DNA from: Novosphingobium pokkalii
Lineage (GTDB): Bacteria; Pseudomonadota; Alphaproteobacteria; Sphingomonadales; Sphingomonadaceae
Direction of reading: 5' to 3'
Length of the DNA stretch: 64,000 nucleotides
Assembly: GCF_014652855.1 (NCBI RefSeq)
Contig: NZ_BMZP01000007.1
Location: 141,793-205,792, forward strand
The position numbers and the translations under genes are program-made. The notes below the pieces were generated by a model that saw nothing but the letters and a program-made list of their open reading frames with translations, did not search any database and had not been told where the DNA came from. Below are positions 8,302 to 17,945 of this stretch, one piece after another (within the stretch, counting starts at the first letter, position 1; each line of letters starts with the position of its first letter).

Positions 8302-8859
8302 ATGGCAAAGTATGACAAGGCGGACCTTGAGCGCCGCATGAAAGGCGCCGTCGAATCGCTCAAGGGCGATCTTGCCGGCCTGCGCACCGGCCGCGCCAAC
8401 ACCGCGCTGCTCGATCCCATCACGGTCGAAGTCTATGGCAGCCACATGCCGCTTAACCAGCTCGCCACCGTCTCGGCGCCCGAACCGCGCCTGCTCTCGG
8501 TGCAGGTGTGGGACAAGTCCAACGTCGGCCCGGTGGAAAAGGCGATCCGTTCGGCCGGCCTGGGCCTCAACCCGATCAACGACGGCAACAACCTGCGCCT
8601 GCCGATCCCCGATCTGACCGAGGAACGCCGCAAGGAACTGGCCAAGCTCGCCAGCAAGTATGCCGAAGGCGCGCGCGTCGCCGTGCGCAACGTGCGCCGC
8701 GATGGCATGGAAGCCTTGAAGGCCGACGAGGCCAAGAAGGAAATCTCGGAAGACGAGCGCAAGCGCCTGGAAACCGAAGTCCAGAAGCTGACCGACGACA
8801 CCATCAAGGCCGTCGACGAAGCCGCTGCCCATAAGGAAAAGGAAATCCTGGGCAAGTGA
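8302..8859 (+). CDS. frr: ribosome recycling factor
   Basis: Splits post-termination ribosomes together with EF-G (185 aa, the standard length). The three-helix-bundle/beta-alpha-beta layout is reflected in the conserved [23 protein letters not shown] start, the [16 protein letters not shown] middle and the [16 protein letters not shown] hinge-to-helix region. It starts three bases after pyrH and its stop overlaps the GTG start of uppS. Confidence 0.97.
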   Translation: MAKYDKADLERRMKGAVESLKGDLAGLRTGRANTALLDPITVEVYGSHMPLNQLATVSAPEPRLLSVQVWDKSNVGPVEKAIRSAGLGLNPINDGNNLRLPIPDLTEERRKELAKLASKYAEGARVAVRNVRRDGMEALKADEAKKEISEDERKRLETEVQKLTDDTIKAVDEAAAHKEKEILGK

Positions 8860-9581
8860 GCGCCGCGCCGGTTCCCGTGCCGCAGGTGCGCGATGGGGGC
8901 GATGGCGCCCCCCTGGCCCGCCACGTTGCCATCATCATGGATGGCAACGGGCGCTGGGCCAAGAAGCGCTTCATGCCCCGTGCCTTTGGTCACAAGCGCG
9001 GCGTCGAAGCCGTGCGCGCGGCCGTCCGCGCCGCCGGAGACCTGGGGCTGGAGGCGCTGACGCTCTATGCGTTCAGTTCCGAGAACTGGAAGCGCCCGGC
9101 CGACGAGATTTCCGACCTCATGGGCCTGCTGCGCACGTTCATCCGCAGCGACATCGACGAGATCGACCGCAACGGCGTGCGCCTCAAGATCATTGGCGAA
9201 TATCGCGCGCTGGCGCCCGATCTGGTTCAACTGATCGACGATGCCGTGGCGCGCACGGCCGGCAACACCCGGCTGACTCTGGCGATCGCCCTCAACTATG
9301 GCTCGCAGCAGGAAATCGCCCGTGCGGCGGCCCGCGCGGCGGCCAAGGGCGAAATCACTCCCGAAACCATCGCGGCCGAGCTGGACACGGCAGACCTGCC
9401 GCCGCTCGACCTGCTGATCCGCACCTCTGGCGAAGTGCGCCTGTCGAACTTCCTGCTGTGGCAGGCGGCCTATGCCGAGATGGTGTTCACCCCGGTGCTG
9501 TGGCCCGATTTCACCCCCGATCACCTGCGCCAGGCGCTGGACCAGTTTGCCGAGCGGGAGCGGCGCTTTGGCGGACGCTGA
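8856..9581 (+). CDS. uppS: undecaprenyl diphosphate synthase
   Basis: cis-Prenyltransferase making the C55 lipid carrier used for peptidoglycan and surface polysaccharides (241 aa). The catalytic motif [16 protein letters not shown] (about residues 23-38) carries the key Asp; FSSENWKRP and [19 protein letters not shown] are the substrate-binding signatures. GTG start overlapping the frr stop (GTGA), so the two are translationally coupled. Its 3' end overlaps the TTG start of cdsA by 14 bases. Confidence 0.95.
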   Translation: MSAAPVPVPQVRDGGDGAPLARHVAIIMDGNGRWAKKRFMPRAFGHKRGVEAVRAAVRAAGDLGLEALTLYAFSSENWKRPADEISDLMGLLRTFIRSDIDEIDRNGVRLKIIGEYRALAPDLVQLIDDAVARTAGNTRLTLAIALNYGSQQEIARAAARAAAKGEITPETIAAELDTADLPPLDLLIRTSGEVRLSNFLLWQAAYAEMVFTPVLWPDFTPDHLRQALDQFAERERRFGGR

Positions 9582-10311
9582 GCCTTCGGAGGCCACGAGC
9601 ACCGCACCGGCCAAGCGCTCCGACTTGCCGGTCCGCGCAGCGTCGGCTGTGGTCATGCTCGCTGTTGCGGGCCTGGCGGTGTGGCGCGGCGGTGTGGCGC
9701 TCGATGCGTTCATCGCGCTGGTCGGCCTCGTCGTGTTCGGCGAATATGTCCGCCTGGTGGCGCGCATCGCGCCCGATCCGGCGCGGATGGGCGCGGCGGT
9801 GATCACCGGGGCAATCTACATCGGCTGGGGTGCGCTGGCGCTGATCGTGATGCCCACGCCCTTGCTGGTGGCGGTGATGGGGCTGGTCATCTGCACCGAT
9901 ACCGGCGCCTATTTCACCGGCCGCGCGCTCGGCGGCCCCAAGATCGCGCCGCGCATCAGCCCATCCAAGACCTGGTCGGGCCTGGCGGGCGGCATGGCGG
10001 CGGCCGGGCTGTGGACCGGGTTGTTCACGCTGGGTGGCGCCTGGATGATCAGCGGGCTCGGCCCCACCGGCCCGAGCCTTGCCGAAGCGCTGCACATCGC
10101 CAACCTCGGCGTTGCCGTGCTGGCCGGGGCGGTTCTCGCCGTGGCGGCGCAGGCCGGCGATTTCTACGAATCCTGGCTCAAGCGGCGGGCCGGCGTAAAG
10201 GATTCCTCGCGCCTCATTCCCGGCCACGGCGGCTTTTTCGATCGGGTTGACGGGCTGCTGCCGGTGGCGATCATCGTCGGCACGGCCTGGGCGCTGGGCG
10301 CGCCGGCATGA
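9568..10311 (+). CDS. cdsA: phosphatidate cytidylyltransferase
   Basis: Multi-pass inner-membrane enzyme making CDP-diacylglycerol, the precursor for pssA-type reactions (247 aa). The CdsA signature is seen near the C-terminus as [31 protein letters not shown] is the other conserved polar motif. No ATG or GTG fits the conserved N-terminus; TTG at 9568, inside the end of uppS, is the most plausible start and gives a short charged tail before the first helix. The start assignment is less sure than the function. Confidence 0.9.
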   Translation: MADAEPSEATSTAPAKRSDLPVRAASAVVMLAVAGLAVWRGGVALDAFIALVGLVVFGEYVRLVARIAPDPARMGAAVITGAIYIGWGALALIVMPTPLLVAVMGLVICTDTGAYFTGRALGGPKIAPRISPSKTWSGLAGGMAAAGLWTGLFTLGGAWMISGLGPTGPSLAEALHIANLGVAVLAGAVLAVAAQAGDFYESWLKRRAGVKDSSRLIPGHGGFFDRVDGLLPVAIIVGTAWALGAPA

Positions 10312-11501
10312 ATTCGATCTTCGACATGAGCAACGGCATGAGCGTGCAGCGATCCATCACCGTTTTGGGGGCAACCGGCTCGATCGGGGCTTCCACGCTC
10401 GATCTGGTCCGGCGCAATCCCGGCGCGTTCCGCGTCGAGGCGCTGACGGCCCATGCGCAGGTGGCTGAACTCGCGGCGCTGGCGCGGGAATTTTCCGCGC
10501 GCCTGGCCGTCGTGGCCGATCCGGCGCGACTGGCTGACTTGCGCGCGGCGCTGGCCGGCTCCGGCGTGGAAGCGGCAGCCGGCCCCGAGGCCCTGGTCGA
10601 AGCCGCCGCGCGCGGCGCCGACATCACTGTGGCTGCGATCGTCGGCTGCGCAGGGCTGGCCCCGACCATGGCCGCGATCGAATGCGGCAAGATCGTTGCG
10701 CTCGCCAACAAGGAAGCGCTGGTTTCGGCGGGCGAGGTGATGACTGCTGCCGTCGCGCGCAGCGGCGCGACGCTGCTGCCGGTCGATTCGGAGCACAACG
10801 CCATCTTCCAGTGCCTGGCCGGCAACGCGCCCGAGCATGTGCGGATGATCACGCTGACCGCCAGCGGCGGCCCGTTCCGCGATTGGACCGCCGATCGCCT
10901 GGTTCACGCCACCCCGGCCGAGGCGGTCAAGCATCCCAACTGGTCGATGGGCGCCAAGATCAGCGTCGATTCGGCCACGATGATGAACAAGGGGCTGGAG
11001 TTCATCGAGGCCTACCACTTGTTCCCGGTGGGCGTGGAGCGGCTGCGTATCCTGGTCCACCCGCAGTCGATCGTCCATTCGATGGTCGAATATCGCGATG
11101 GCTCCACCCTGGCCCAGCTCGGCCCGTCCGACATGCGCGTGCCGATTGCCTCGTGCCTTGCCTGGCCGGCGCGGATGGACACGCCGTGCGCGCCGCTCGA
11201 CCTGGCCGAGATTGGCGAGCTCACGTTCCGCCGCCCCGATGAATCGCGCTTTCCCGCCACGCGCCTGGCGCGTGAGGCGGTCCTGGCCGGTGGCGCCGCG
11301 CCGGCTGTGCTCAACGCCGCGAACGAAATTGCGGTGGCCGCGTTCCTGGCCGGTAAGATCGGGTTCACCCGGATCGTGGCATGCGTGGAAGCCGTGCTGG
11401 ATCGGGGCCTGCCGCCGCCGCCCGCGTGCCTCGCGGATGTGATTGCGGTTGACCACGAAGCCCGCTTGCGCACACATGCGTGCATGGAGCCCGTTCGTTG
11501 A
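10308..11501 (+). CDS. dxr: 1-deoxy-D-xylulose 5-phosphate reductoisomerase
   Basis: Second step of the MEP isoprenoid pathway (397 aa), feeding uppS just upstream. NADPH-binding ITVLGATGSIGASTLDLV is at residues 17-34; the metal and substrate motifs ALANKEALVSAGE, PVDSEHNAIFQ and LTASGGPFRDW plus KHPNWSMGAKISVDSATMMNKGLE are all present. The ATG at 10308 overlaps the cdsA stop (ATGA); internal ATGs at codons 7 and 11 are alternatives. Confidence 0.97.
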   Translation: MNSIFDMSNGMSVQRSITVLGATGSIGASTLDLVRRNPGAFRVEALTAHAQVAELAALAREFSARLAVVADPARLADLRAALAGSGVEAAAGPEALVEAAARGADITVAAIVGCAGLAPTMAAIECGKIVALANKEALVSAGEVMTAAVARSGATLLPVDSEHNAIFQCLAGNAPEHVRMITLTASGGPFRDWTADRLVHATPAEAVKHPNWSMGAKISVDSATMMNKGLEFIEAYHLFPVGVERLRILVHPQSIVHSMVEYRDGSTLAQLGPSDMRVPIASCLAWPARMDTPCAPLDLAEIGELTFRRPDESRFPATRLAREAVLAGGAAPAVLNAANEIAVAAFLAGKIGFTRIVACVEAVLDRGLPPPPACLADVIAVDHEARLRTHACMEPVR

Positions 11502-12646
11502 TGCAGACCCCCGGCGTATTGATCAGTTTCCTGGGCTTCGTGCTCGTGCTGGGGCCGCTGGTCTTCCTCCACGAGCTGGGGCACTACCTCGTCGGCCGCT
11601 GGTGCGGGGTCAAGGCCGATGTCTTCTCGATCGGCTTCGGCCGGGAACTGGTCGGCTGGACGGACAAGCGCGGCACCCGCTGGAAGCTCTCGCTGCTGCC
11701 CCTGGGCGGCTATGTCCAGTTCGCCGGCGACATGAGCCCGACCAGCAAGCCCTCCGCCGAATGGCTCGCCCTGCCGGCGGCCGAGCGCAACCGCACGTTC
11801 CAGGCGAAGGCTTTGTGGCAGCGCGCGCTGATCGTGCTGGCCGGGCCGGTCACCAATCTGCTCGTCGCGCTGGTGATCCTGTCCGGCTTTACCATGGCCT
11901 ATGGCAAGCTGGTGGTGCCGCCTGTGGTTGGCGTGGTCCAGCCCGGCTCGGTGGCGGAAAAGGCCGGCATCCGCGTGGGCGATCGCATCGTGGCGCTGCG
12001 CGGTGGTGCGGTGGATACGTTCCTCGACGTCAAGCGGCTGGTGGCCGAGCATCCCGGCGAACCGCTGGGCCTGGTGGTGGAACGCGACGGCAAGCGCCAG
12101 GCGCTGCCGGTTGTCGCGGCGCTCCGCAGCGACGCTGATCGCTTTGGCAATGTTCAGAAAATCGGCTTCATCGGCATCGGCCCGGCCAGTGTGCAACTGG
12201 TGCGCGTCGGTCCGCTCCAGGCCGTGGGCGAGGGCGCCCGGCAGATGCGCGACATCGTCGACACGATGGTCACCGGTGTGGTCCAGATCGTCACCGGCCG
12301 GCGCGAAGTGAAGGAACTGGGCGGCCCGATCAAGATCGCCAAGTTCTCGGGCGAGCAGCTCGTCTCGGGTTGGCAGCCGTTCGTGTTCTTTGTTGCGCTG
12401 ATTTCGATTAATCTGGGATTCATCAATCTCTTGCCAATTCCTGTGCTCGACGGTGGGCATCTGGCCTTCTACGCGGCAGAGGCGGTGCGCCGCCGGCCGG
12501 TCAGTGCGCGTGGCCAGGAATGGGCTTTTCGCACCGGGCTGGCGCTGGTGGTGGCGCTGATGCTGATCGTCACGGTCAACGATGTCGCCTCGCTCGACCT
12601 GTTCGGTGCGCATGGCCTGTTTGGAGCAAAGGTTTTCGGCGGCTGA
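11501..12646 (+). CDS. rseP: RseP-type site-2 metalloprotease
   Basis: Intramembrane zinc protease (381 aa) of the M50B family that cuts anti-sigma factors and signal-peptide remnants. HELGH (His24-Glu25-His28) in the first transmembrane segment supplies zinc ligands; a PDZ domain lies at about 140-215 (VVQPGSVAEKAGIRVGD), and NLLPIPVLDGGH in the third segment supplies the Asp ligand. Start at 11501 forms a TGATG overlap with the dxr stop; an ATG at 11480 is the alternative. Only one PDZ is evident, as is common in alphaproteobacteria. Confidence 0.93.
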   Translation: MQTPGVLISFLGFVLVLGPLVFLHELGHYLVGRWCGVKADVFSIGFGRELVGWTDKRGTRWKLSLLPLGGYVQFAGDMSPTSKPSAEWLALPAAERNRTFQAKALWQRALIVLAGPVTNLLVALVILSGFTMAYGKLVVPPVVGVVQPGSVAEKAGIRVGDRIVALRGGAVDTFLDVKRLVAEHPGEPLGLVVERDGKRQALPVVAALRSDADRFGNVQKIGFIGIGPASVQLVRVGPLQAVGEGARQMRDIVDTMVTGVVQIVTGRREVKELGGPIKIAKFSGEQLVSGWQPFVFFVALISINLGFINLLPIPVLDGGHLAFYAAEAVRRRPVSARGQEWAFRTGLALVVALMLIVTVNDVASLDLFGAHGLFGAKVFGG

Positions 12647-12876
12647 TCCGTTGGATCAGGGCCGCAAGCGCACACGATGATGGGCCAGGGGCCGGGCAGG
12701 GGGCCTGGCATGGCCGGTGGCGCATTATTTTCCACAATCTGCGGGGCGAATGCGGTGCCTTGCACCATGCTTGCTTGATTGGCACAGCGGCATCGGGCAC
12801 AGGGCTGCGGTGCCGGAATCCGGCAACCGCCGATCGTGGCGGAACATTACGAATTCAGACGGGATGGCGCTTGGTG
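12647..12876. other. intergenic region rseP-bamA
   Basis: 230 bp without a gene. A small perfect hairpin (CTGATCC/GGATCAG, 12643-12659) overlaps the rseP stop. The remainder probably holds a bamA promoter; nothing definite is seen. Confidence 0.35.
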
Positions 12877-15525
12877 ATGAATGAACGGTACGCGAGCCTG
12901 ACCGCCCCCACCGCTGGGCGGGCATCGAGCCCGGCGGCGGCGCGGGTTTCGACTCTCGCGGTGGCGCTGCTCGCCTCGACCACGCTGGCCAATCCGGCAT
13001 TGGCGCAGGCCGTAGCCAAGGCCAAGCCGGCCGATGCTGCTCCGGCCACGGCGCCCGCGCCGGCAGCCCCGGCCCAGCCGGTCGAACTGGTCCGCTCGAT
13101 CACCATCGATGGCGCGCAGCGCCTGGAGCCGGACACGATTCGCTCCTACATCCGCCTGCGCGAAGGCGATCGCTATACCCAGGCCGCGGCCGACCAGGTG
13201 CTCAAGGACCTGTTCGCCACCGAACTGTTCGCGGATGTCCAGGTGCGCAACAACGCCGGCGCGGTGACCATCCAGGTCAAGGAAAACCCGGTCGTCAACC
13301 GCATCATCCTGGAAGGCAACAAGCGCCTCAAGGAAGACAAGATCCTGCCCGAGATCAAGCTCGCGGCGCGCCAGATCTTCACCCGTTCCAAAGTGCGCGC
13401 CGACGTCTCGCGCATCATCGAGCTGTACAAGCGCCAGGGCCGATTCGCCGCCTCGGTCGAGCCCAAGATGGTCATGCTCGACCAGAACCGCGTCGATATC
13501 GTGTTCGAGATCAGCGAAGGGCCCAAGTCCAAGGTTCGCCAGATCAACATCATCGGCAACCAGCAGTTTTCCGATACCGAACTGCGCAGCGAGATGGTGA
13601 CCAAGCAATCGCGCGCGTTCCGCCTGTTCTCGTCGGGCACCAGCTACGATCCCGATCGCCTCGCGTTCGACCAGCAGAAGCTGCGCCAGTTCTACCTGAC
13701 CAAGGGCTATGCCGATTTCCGCGTGGTTTCGGCCGTGGCCGAACTGACGCCGGACAAGAAGGACTTCATCATCACGTACGTGGTGGAGGAAGGGAAGCGC
13801 TACAAGTTCGGCGACGTGAAGGTCGATAGCCAGTTGCGCGAGATCGACGGCGACAGCCTCGTCAAGAAGCTGCCGATGAAGCCGGGCGACTGGTACAACG
13901 CCAAGCTGGTGGAAGACACTGTCGACAGCCTGAGCGAAACCGCCGGCAGCCTGGGCTACGCCTTTGCCAACGTGCAGCCCGATTTCGCGCGGAACAAGGA
14001 TGACCTCACCATGGGCATCAACTTCCGCATCGCGGAAGCGCCGCGCGTCTATGTCGAGCGGGTCGATGTCAATGGCAACACGCTGACGCAGGACAAGGTA
14101 ATCCGTCGCGAATTCCGCCTTGCCGAAGGCGATGCGTTCAATTCCTACCAGATCAAGCGCTCGTCCAACCGCATCAAGTCGCTGGGCTATTTCCAGGAAA
14201 AGTTCGAGGTCGAGCAGAAGCCGGGCACCACGCCCGATCGCATCGCGCTCGAAGCCAACGTGGAGGAAAAGCCCACCGGGCAGCTCCAGCTCTCGGCCGG
14301 CTTCTCCAGCCTCGAAAGCTTCATCTTCCAGGCCTCGATCCAGCAGAACAACTTCCGCGGCCGCGGCCAGACGATCGGTCTCTCGGTCGACTATTCGTAC
14401 TATTCGCGCAGCGTGCAGGTGAGCTTTACCGAGCCCTATCTGTTCGATCGCAACATCTCGATGGGCGTGGACGTCTATCGCCGCGATTACAACAGCTTCA
14501 ACTACCTCAATTCCAACCGCAACACGACCTACAAGCAGACCACCACCGGCTTCCAGGTGCGCGCCGGCGTGCCGCTGACCGAGTACATGTCGCTGATCGG
14601 TCGCTACACGTTCAACGTCGACGACGTGACGCTGGACGAGGCCACCTATTATCTCAACGGCGTTTGCAGCCCGCTGCTTGCCGGCCGCTACCTGTGCGAT
14701 GCCATCGGCCATCGCACCAGCTCGATCTTCGGCACCTCGATCGTCTATGACACGCTCGACAACCGCATGCGCCCGACCAAGGGCACCTCGTGGCTGCTCA
14801 GCGGCGACATCGCGGGCCTGGGCGGTTCGGTGAAGTATGCCCGCATCACCGCCAATGCGGCGCATTACTGGCCGCTGGGCAAGGGCTTCGTGTTCAGCCT
14901 GCGCGGCGAGGGCGGCGCGATTCACGCGCTGGCCAGCCGCTCCACCGATCCGACCATCGACGACGTGCGTCTGACCGACCGCTTCTTCCTGGGCCAGCCC
15001 CAGATGCGCGGCTTCGACATTCGCGGGGTGGGCCCGCGCGTGCTGCGCAAGTACTACTCGCGCAATTCGGACGGCACGTTCGGCGCGATCACCACCGACC
15101 GCAACTCGTGGGCCGACGACGCGCTGGGCGGCAAGTACTACTACATCGGCCACGCCGAGCTGGAGATCCCGCTGGGCGCCGGCGCCCGCGAAATGGGCCT
15201 GCGTCCCTCGATCTTCATGGACGCGGGCGCGGTGTGGGGCGTGACCAAGCCCGCCACCAGCACCGGCGTCGTGCTCTATACCGATGCGCTGACCGGCAAG
15301 ATCACCACGGCCGCCAATGCGTCCGACGGTACGGCCAACAGCACCTACCAGAAGTACGACGAAGTCTACGTCGGCAATTCGCCGCAGCCGCGCGTCTCGA
15401 TCGGCATCGGCGTCAACTGGAACTCGCCGTTCGGCCCGTTCCGCATCGACTTCGCCAAGGTCTTGAAGAAGGTCGACGGCGACGACACCCAGCCCATCAC
15501 TTTCAACGTGGGAACCCAGTTCTGA
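12877..15525 (+). CDS. bamA: outer membrane protein assembly factor BamA
   Basis: Core of the BAM complex that inserts beta-barrels into the outer membrane (882 aa). A signal peptide (about residues 1-44, ending NPALAQA) is followed by an Ala/Pro linker, five POTRA repeats (about 70-430) and a 16-strand barrel. PQMRGFDIRG is the Omp85 RGF lock motif and the protein ends in a terminal Phe (VGTQF), the usual barrel-sorting signal. The frame is open far upstream, but the ATG at 12877 directly precedes the signal peptide. The stop overlaps skp (TGATG). Confidence 0.96.
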   Translation: MNERYASLTAPTAGRASSPAAARVSTLAVALLASTTLANPALAQAVAKAKPADAAPATAPAPAAPAQPVELVRSITIDGAQRLEPDTIRSYIRLREGDRYTQAAADQVLKDLFATELFADVQVRNNAGAVTIQVKENPVVNRIILEGNKRLKEDKILPEIKLAARQIFTRSKVRADVSRIIELYKRQGRFAASVEPKMVMLDQNRVDIVFEISEGPKSKVRQINIIGNQQFSDTELRSEMVTKQSRAFRLFSSGTSYDPDRLAFDQQKLRQFYLTKGYADFRVVSAVAELTPDKKDFIITYVVEEGKRYKFGDVKVDSQLREIDGDSLVKKLPMKPGDWYNAKLVEDTVDSLSETAGSLGYAFANVQPDFARNKDDLTMGINFRIAEAPRVYVERVDVNGNTLTQDKVIRREFRLAEGDAFNSYQIKRSSNRIKSLGYFQEKFEVEQKPGTTPDRIALEANVEEKPTGQLQLSAGFSSLESFIFQASIQQNNFRGRGQTIGLSVDYSYYSRSVQVSFTEPYLFDRNISMGVDVYRRDYNSFNYLNSNRNTTYKQTTTGFQVRAGVPLTEYMSLIGRYTFNVDDVTLDEATYYLNGVCSPLLAGRYLCDAIGHRTSSIFGTSIVYDTLDNRMRPTKGTSWLLSGDIAGLGGSVKYARITANAAHYWPLGKGFVFSLRGEGGAIHALASRSTDPTIDDVRLTDRFFLGQPQMRGFDIRGVGPRVLRKYYSRNSDGTFGAITTDRNSWADDALGGKYYYIGHAELEIPLGAGAREMGLRPSIFMDAGAVWGVTKPATSTGVVLYTDALTGKITTAANASDGTANSTYQKYDEVYVGNSPQPRVSIGIGVNWNSPFGPFRIDFAKVLKKVDGDDTQPITFNVGTQF

Positions 15526-16217
15526 TGAAACTCCGCTTTGCCTCGGCCCTGATCGCGGGCCTGATGATCTCGGCTGCCCCCGCAGCCATGGCTGCCGCTC
15601 CCGCAGCGCCGGCCGCTTCTTCCGGACCGGTTGCCAATGGCATCGCCTTTGCCAACCCGCAGGCGATCGTCGGCTCGTCGTCGGCCTACCAGACCGCGAT
15701 GCAGCAGCGCCCGGTGACCTACAAGGCCCAGATCGACCAGGCCAAGACCCGCAGCGACCAGATCAACGCCCAGCTCAAGCCGCTGGCCGACAAGTTTCAG
15801 GCCGACCAGAAGAACCCCAAGGCCGATCGCGCCGCGCTGGAAGCCGAACTGGGCCAGATCCAGCAGATCCAGGAAGACGGCAAGCGCGAAATCCAGCAGA
15901 TCCTCGCGCCGCTCAACCTGGCCGAGCAGTATGTGATCGAGCAGATCTCGGACAAGCTGGACGATGCAACGCAGCGCGCCATGACCAAGCGTGGTGCCAA
16001 GATCCTGCTCGACAGCCAGGCCGTGGTGAAGGCGGACCCCTCGTCCGATATCAGCCGCGATATCCTGACCGAACTCAACGCCCTGATCCCCACCGCGCAG
16101 CTCGTGCCGCCGGCTGGCTGGATGCCGCGCGCGCAGCGTGAAGCTGCCGCCCAGCAGGCGCAGCAGCAGCAGGCAGCGCCGGCCGCTTCGGGCGCCAAGG
16201 CGCCGGAAGGCCGCTGA
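15525..16217 (+). CDS. skp: OmpH/Skp family periplasmic chaperone
   Basis: Periplasmic holdase for unfolded outer membrane proteins (230 aa), encoded as usual after bamA. Signal peptide at residues 1-24 ([23 protein letters not shown]), then a long coiled-coil tentacle (about 60-150), and an unusual Gln/Ala-rich C-terminal tail ([21 protein letters not shown]). Start overlaps the bamA stop. Confidence 0.9.
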   Translation: MKLRFASALIAGLMISAAPAAMAAAPAAPAASSGPVANGIAFANPQAIVGSSSAYQTAMQQRPVTYKAQIDQAKTRSDQINAQLKPLADKFQADQKNPKADRAALEAELGQIQQIQEDGKREIQQILAPLNLAEQYVIEQISDKLDDATQRAMTKRGAKILLDSQAVVKADPSSDISRDILTELNALIPTAQLVPPAGWMPRAQREAAAQQAQQQQAAPAASGAKAPEGR

Positions 16218-16237
16218 GCCAAGGCACCGGGGGCAAG

Positions 16238-16711
16238 ATGACTCAGGACGTCCAGGCCGAAACGGCCACGCCGCTGTCGTTCGACGTGACCAAGGTGATG
16301 GCGGCGCTGCCGCATCGCTATCCCTTGTTGCTGGTCGATCGTGTCGCCTCGCTCGTGGTGGGTGAACGCATCCACGCGATCAAGGCGGTGACCATGAACG
16401 AACAGTTCTTCCAGGGTCACTTCCCCGGCCGCCCGATCATGCCCGGCGTGCTCCAGATCGAGGCGCTGGCCCAGGCGGCCGGCGTCCTCGCGGTGGAATC
16501 GCTCGGCCTCGCGGGCTCTGGCAAGCTGGTCTATTTCATGGCCATCGAAGACGCCAAGTTCCGCACCCCGGTGGAGCCGGGCTGCCTGCTCGATCTTCAC
16601 GTGGAAATCACGCAGATGCGTTCGCGCGTCTGCAAGTTCGCAGGCAAGGCCATGCTGGGCGACAAGATCGCCACGGAATGCAGCTTCACCGCGATGATCG
16701 CCGATAGCTGA
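16238..16711 (+). CDS. fabZ: 3-hydroxyacyl-[acyl-carrier-protein] dehydratase FabZ
   Basis: Hot-dog-fold dehydratase of fatty acid elongation (157 aa). The catalytic His26 ([13 protein letters not shown]) and Glu75 ([11 protein letters not shown]) are both present, and [11 protein letters not shown] is the family motif. It starts only 20 bp after skp. In most Gram-negative bacteria lpxD lies between skp and fabZ, and lpxA and lpxB follow; none of these is here. Confidence 0.96.
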   Translation: MTQDVQAETATPLSFDVTKVMAALPHRYPLLLVDRVASLVVGERIHAIKAVTMNEQFFQGHFPGRPIMPGVLQIEALAQAAGVLAVESLGLAGSGKLVYFMAIEDAKFRTPVEPGCLLDLHVEITQMRSRVCKFAGKAMLGDKIATECSFTAMIADS

Positions 16712-16740
16712 CGCTTTTATTCGGCGTTTGCACGCCGAAG

Positions 16741-16824
16741 TGCGGCGCCGGCCCTCTCCCCCACCCGGCCTCCCATAAGATACCTCTGTAGGAAGACCGG
16801 GCGACGGAGAGGGCCGGCGCCGCA
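16741..16824. repeat. long imperfect palindrome, copy A of a two-copy intergenic element
   Basis: Outer arms of 18 bp (16741-16758 and 16807-16824) are perfect inverted repeats rich in GGCGCCGGCC; inner arms (CCACCCGGCCTCCC against GGAAGACCGGGCG) pair imperfectly around an ATAAGATAC loop. The inner sequence matches copy B at 62117-62243 (shared CCTCCCATA, TAC and CCGG blocks), so the two belong to one family. Function unknown; may also act as a terminator or mRNA stabiliser after fabZ. Confidence 0.65.
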
Positions 16825-16842
16825 CCAAGCTCAATACGCAGA

Positions 16843-16885
16843 CTCGACAAGCGGCGCCCTTTCGATTAGGGGCGCCGCTTTCGAG
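16843..16885 (+). terminator. strong stem-loop upstream of rpmE
   Basis: AAGCGGCGCCC (16849-16859) pairs perfectly with GGGCGCCGCTT (16870-16880), extended by CTCG/CGAG outside one unpaired step. Only a weak T-run follows. It may terminate fabZ transcription or form part of the rpmE leader, 59 nt before its ATG. Confidence 0.5.
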
Positions 16886-16943
16886 ATTACATCACCCGTT
16901 TCCCAGCCGCCGGTCGGAACCGGCGGCCCATCGGAGCAGTCCC

Positions 16944-17174
16944 ATGAAGGCCAACATCCACCCCGACTACCACTTCATCAAGGTGCAGATGACCGACGGC
17001 ACCGTGTTCGAAACCCGCTCCACCTGGGGCAAGGAAGGCGACACGCTGGCGCTCGACATCGATCCCACCTCGCACCCGGCCTGGACCGGTGGCAACCAGC
17101 GTCTGCTGGACCAGGGTGGCCGCGTGGCCCAGTTCAACAAGCGTTTCGGCGGCCTCACCCTCAAGAAGGGTTGA
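16944..17174 (+). CDS. rpmE: 50S ribosomal protein L31, zinc-free type
   Basis: 76-aa L31 with the N-terminal [10 protein letters not shown] and the FNKRFGGL tail. The protein has no cysteine at all, so it is the C-minus form lacking the zinc site, with an insertion ([13 protein letters not shown]) typical of alphaproteobacterial L31. A good terminator follows, so it is probably monocistronic. Confidence 0.95.
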   Translation: MKANIHPDYHFIKVQMTDGTVFETRSTWGKEGDTLALDIDPTSHPAWTGGNQRLLDQGGRVAQFNKRFGGLTLKKG

Positions 17175-17223
17175 GCGTCCGTGCCGTGCGGGTGAGGCCT
17201 TTGGGCTTGGCCCCGGCGCAGGA

Positions 17224-17250
17224 AAGGGCGGCTTCGGCCGCCCTTTTTCG
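17224..17250 (+). terminator. rho-independent terminator of rpmE
   Basis: AGGGCGGC-TTCG-GCCGCCCT hairpin with a stable tetraloop followed directly by a TTTTT run. Confidence 0.85.
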
Positions 17251-17346
17251 TATCTGGCCGGTCCGATGCGCCCCCACGTGGCACTCCTGTGAAATCTGCC
17301 GTCATGCGCGCTTGCCATGGCCCGCCCGCGCCATAAAGGTAACGCG

Positions 17347-17838
17347 ATGCAGCCAACCTCTTCCCATCCCGCTTCCGCAACGCCCGGTTCGTCGACACCC
17401 GGCACTTCAGGCACGTCGCTCGATCGCCTGCTGGGGTATCAGTTGCGCCGCGCCTCGGCAGTGATGATGGCCGATCTCGCGCGCGAACTGGCCGACCTGG
17501 AAATGCGCCCGGCGGAAGTCACCGCGCTGCTGGTGATCGCCGAAACGCCGGGCTGTTCGCAGACCGAAGTGGGGCAGGTGTTGGGGATCAAGCGCGCCAA
17601 CATGGTGCCGATCGTATCCCGCCTGATGGATCGCGGCCTGATCGATCGCGAGCGTGCCGATGGCCGCAGCCACGCCTTGCGCGTGACCGAGACCGGCGCA
17701 GAAGTGGTGGCCGACGCGCTTGCCCGGATCGAGCGGCACGAAGCGCGTTTCTCCAGCCTGTTCGACACGGCCACGCTCGATGCGCTGCACGCCGCCTTGC
17801 CCCTGATTCGCGGCCAGCGCGACGATAGCGACGGCTGA
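17347..17838 (+). CDS. MarR family transcriptional regulator
   Basis: 163-aa winged-helix regulator. A Ser/Thr/Pro-rich N-terminus (1-25) precedes the MarR domain: RPAEVTALLVIAETPGCSQTEVGQVLGIKRANMVPIVSRLMDRGLIDRERADGRS is the DNA-recognition helix and beta-wing (about residues 60-115). The start at 17347 follows an AAAGGT ribosome binding site; an ATG 30 nt upstream is the alternative. Its ligand and targets cannot be read from the sequence. The gsp genes begin about 100 bp downstream on the same strand. Confidence 0.85.
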   Translation: MQPTSSHPASATPGSSTPGTSGTSLDRLLGYQLRRASAVMMADLARELADLEMRPAEVTALLVIAETPGCSQTEVGQVLGIKRANMVPIVSRLMDRGLIDRERADGRSHALRVTETGAEVVADALARIERHEARFSSLFDTATLDALHAALPLIRGQRDDSDG

Positions 17839-17945
17839 ACGGCGCGGCGCCGGCAGCAGGATCACTCGAAAGCGGAGCGGCTTGGCTCCGAACCGGCCCC
17901 GGCCGTGCTTGCTCGCGCGGCCCATGCGGCGCAATCGCTGGCAGC

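Noticed and set aside
12847-15153. 768-codon open frame antisense to bamA
   Set aside because: It mirrors the codon pattern of bamA in a GC-rich genome; composition is His/Arg/Asp-rich without domains, and bamA on the other strand is unmistakable.
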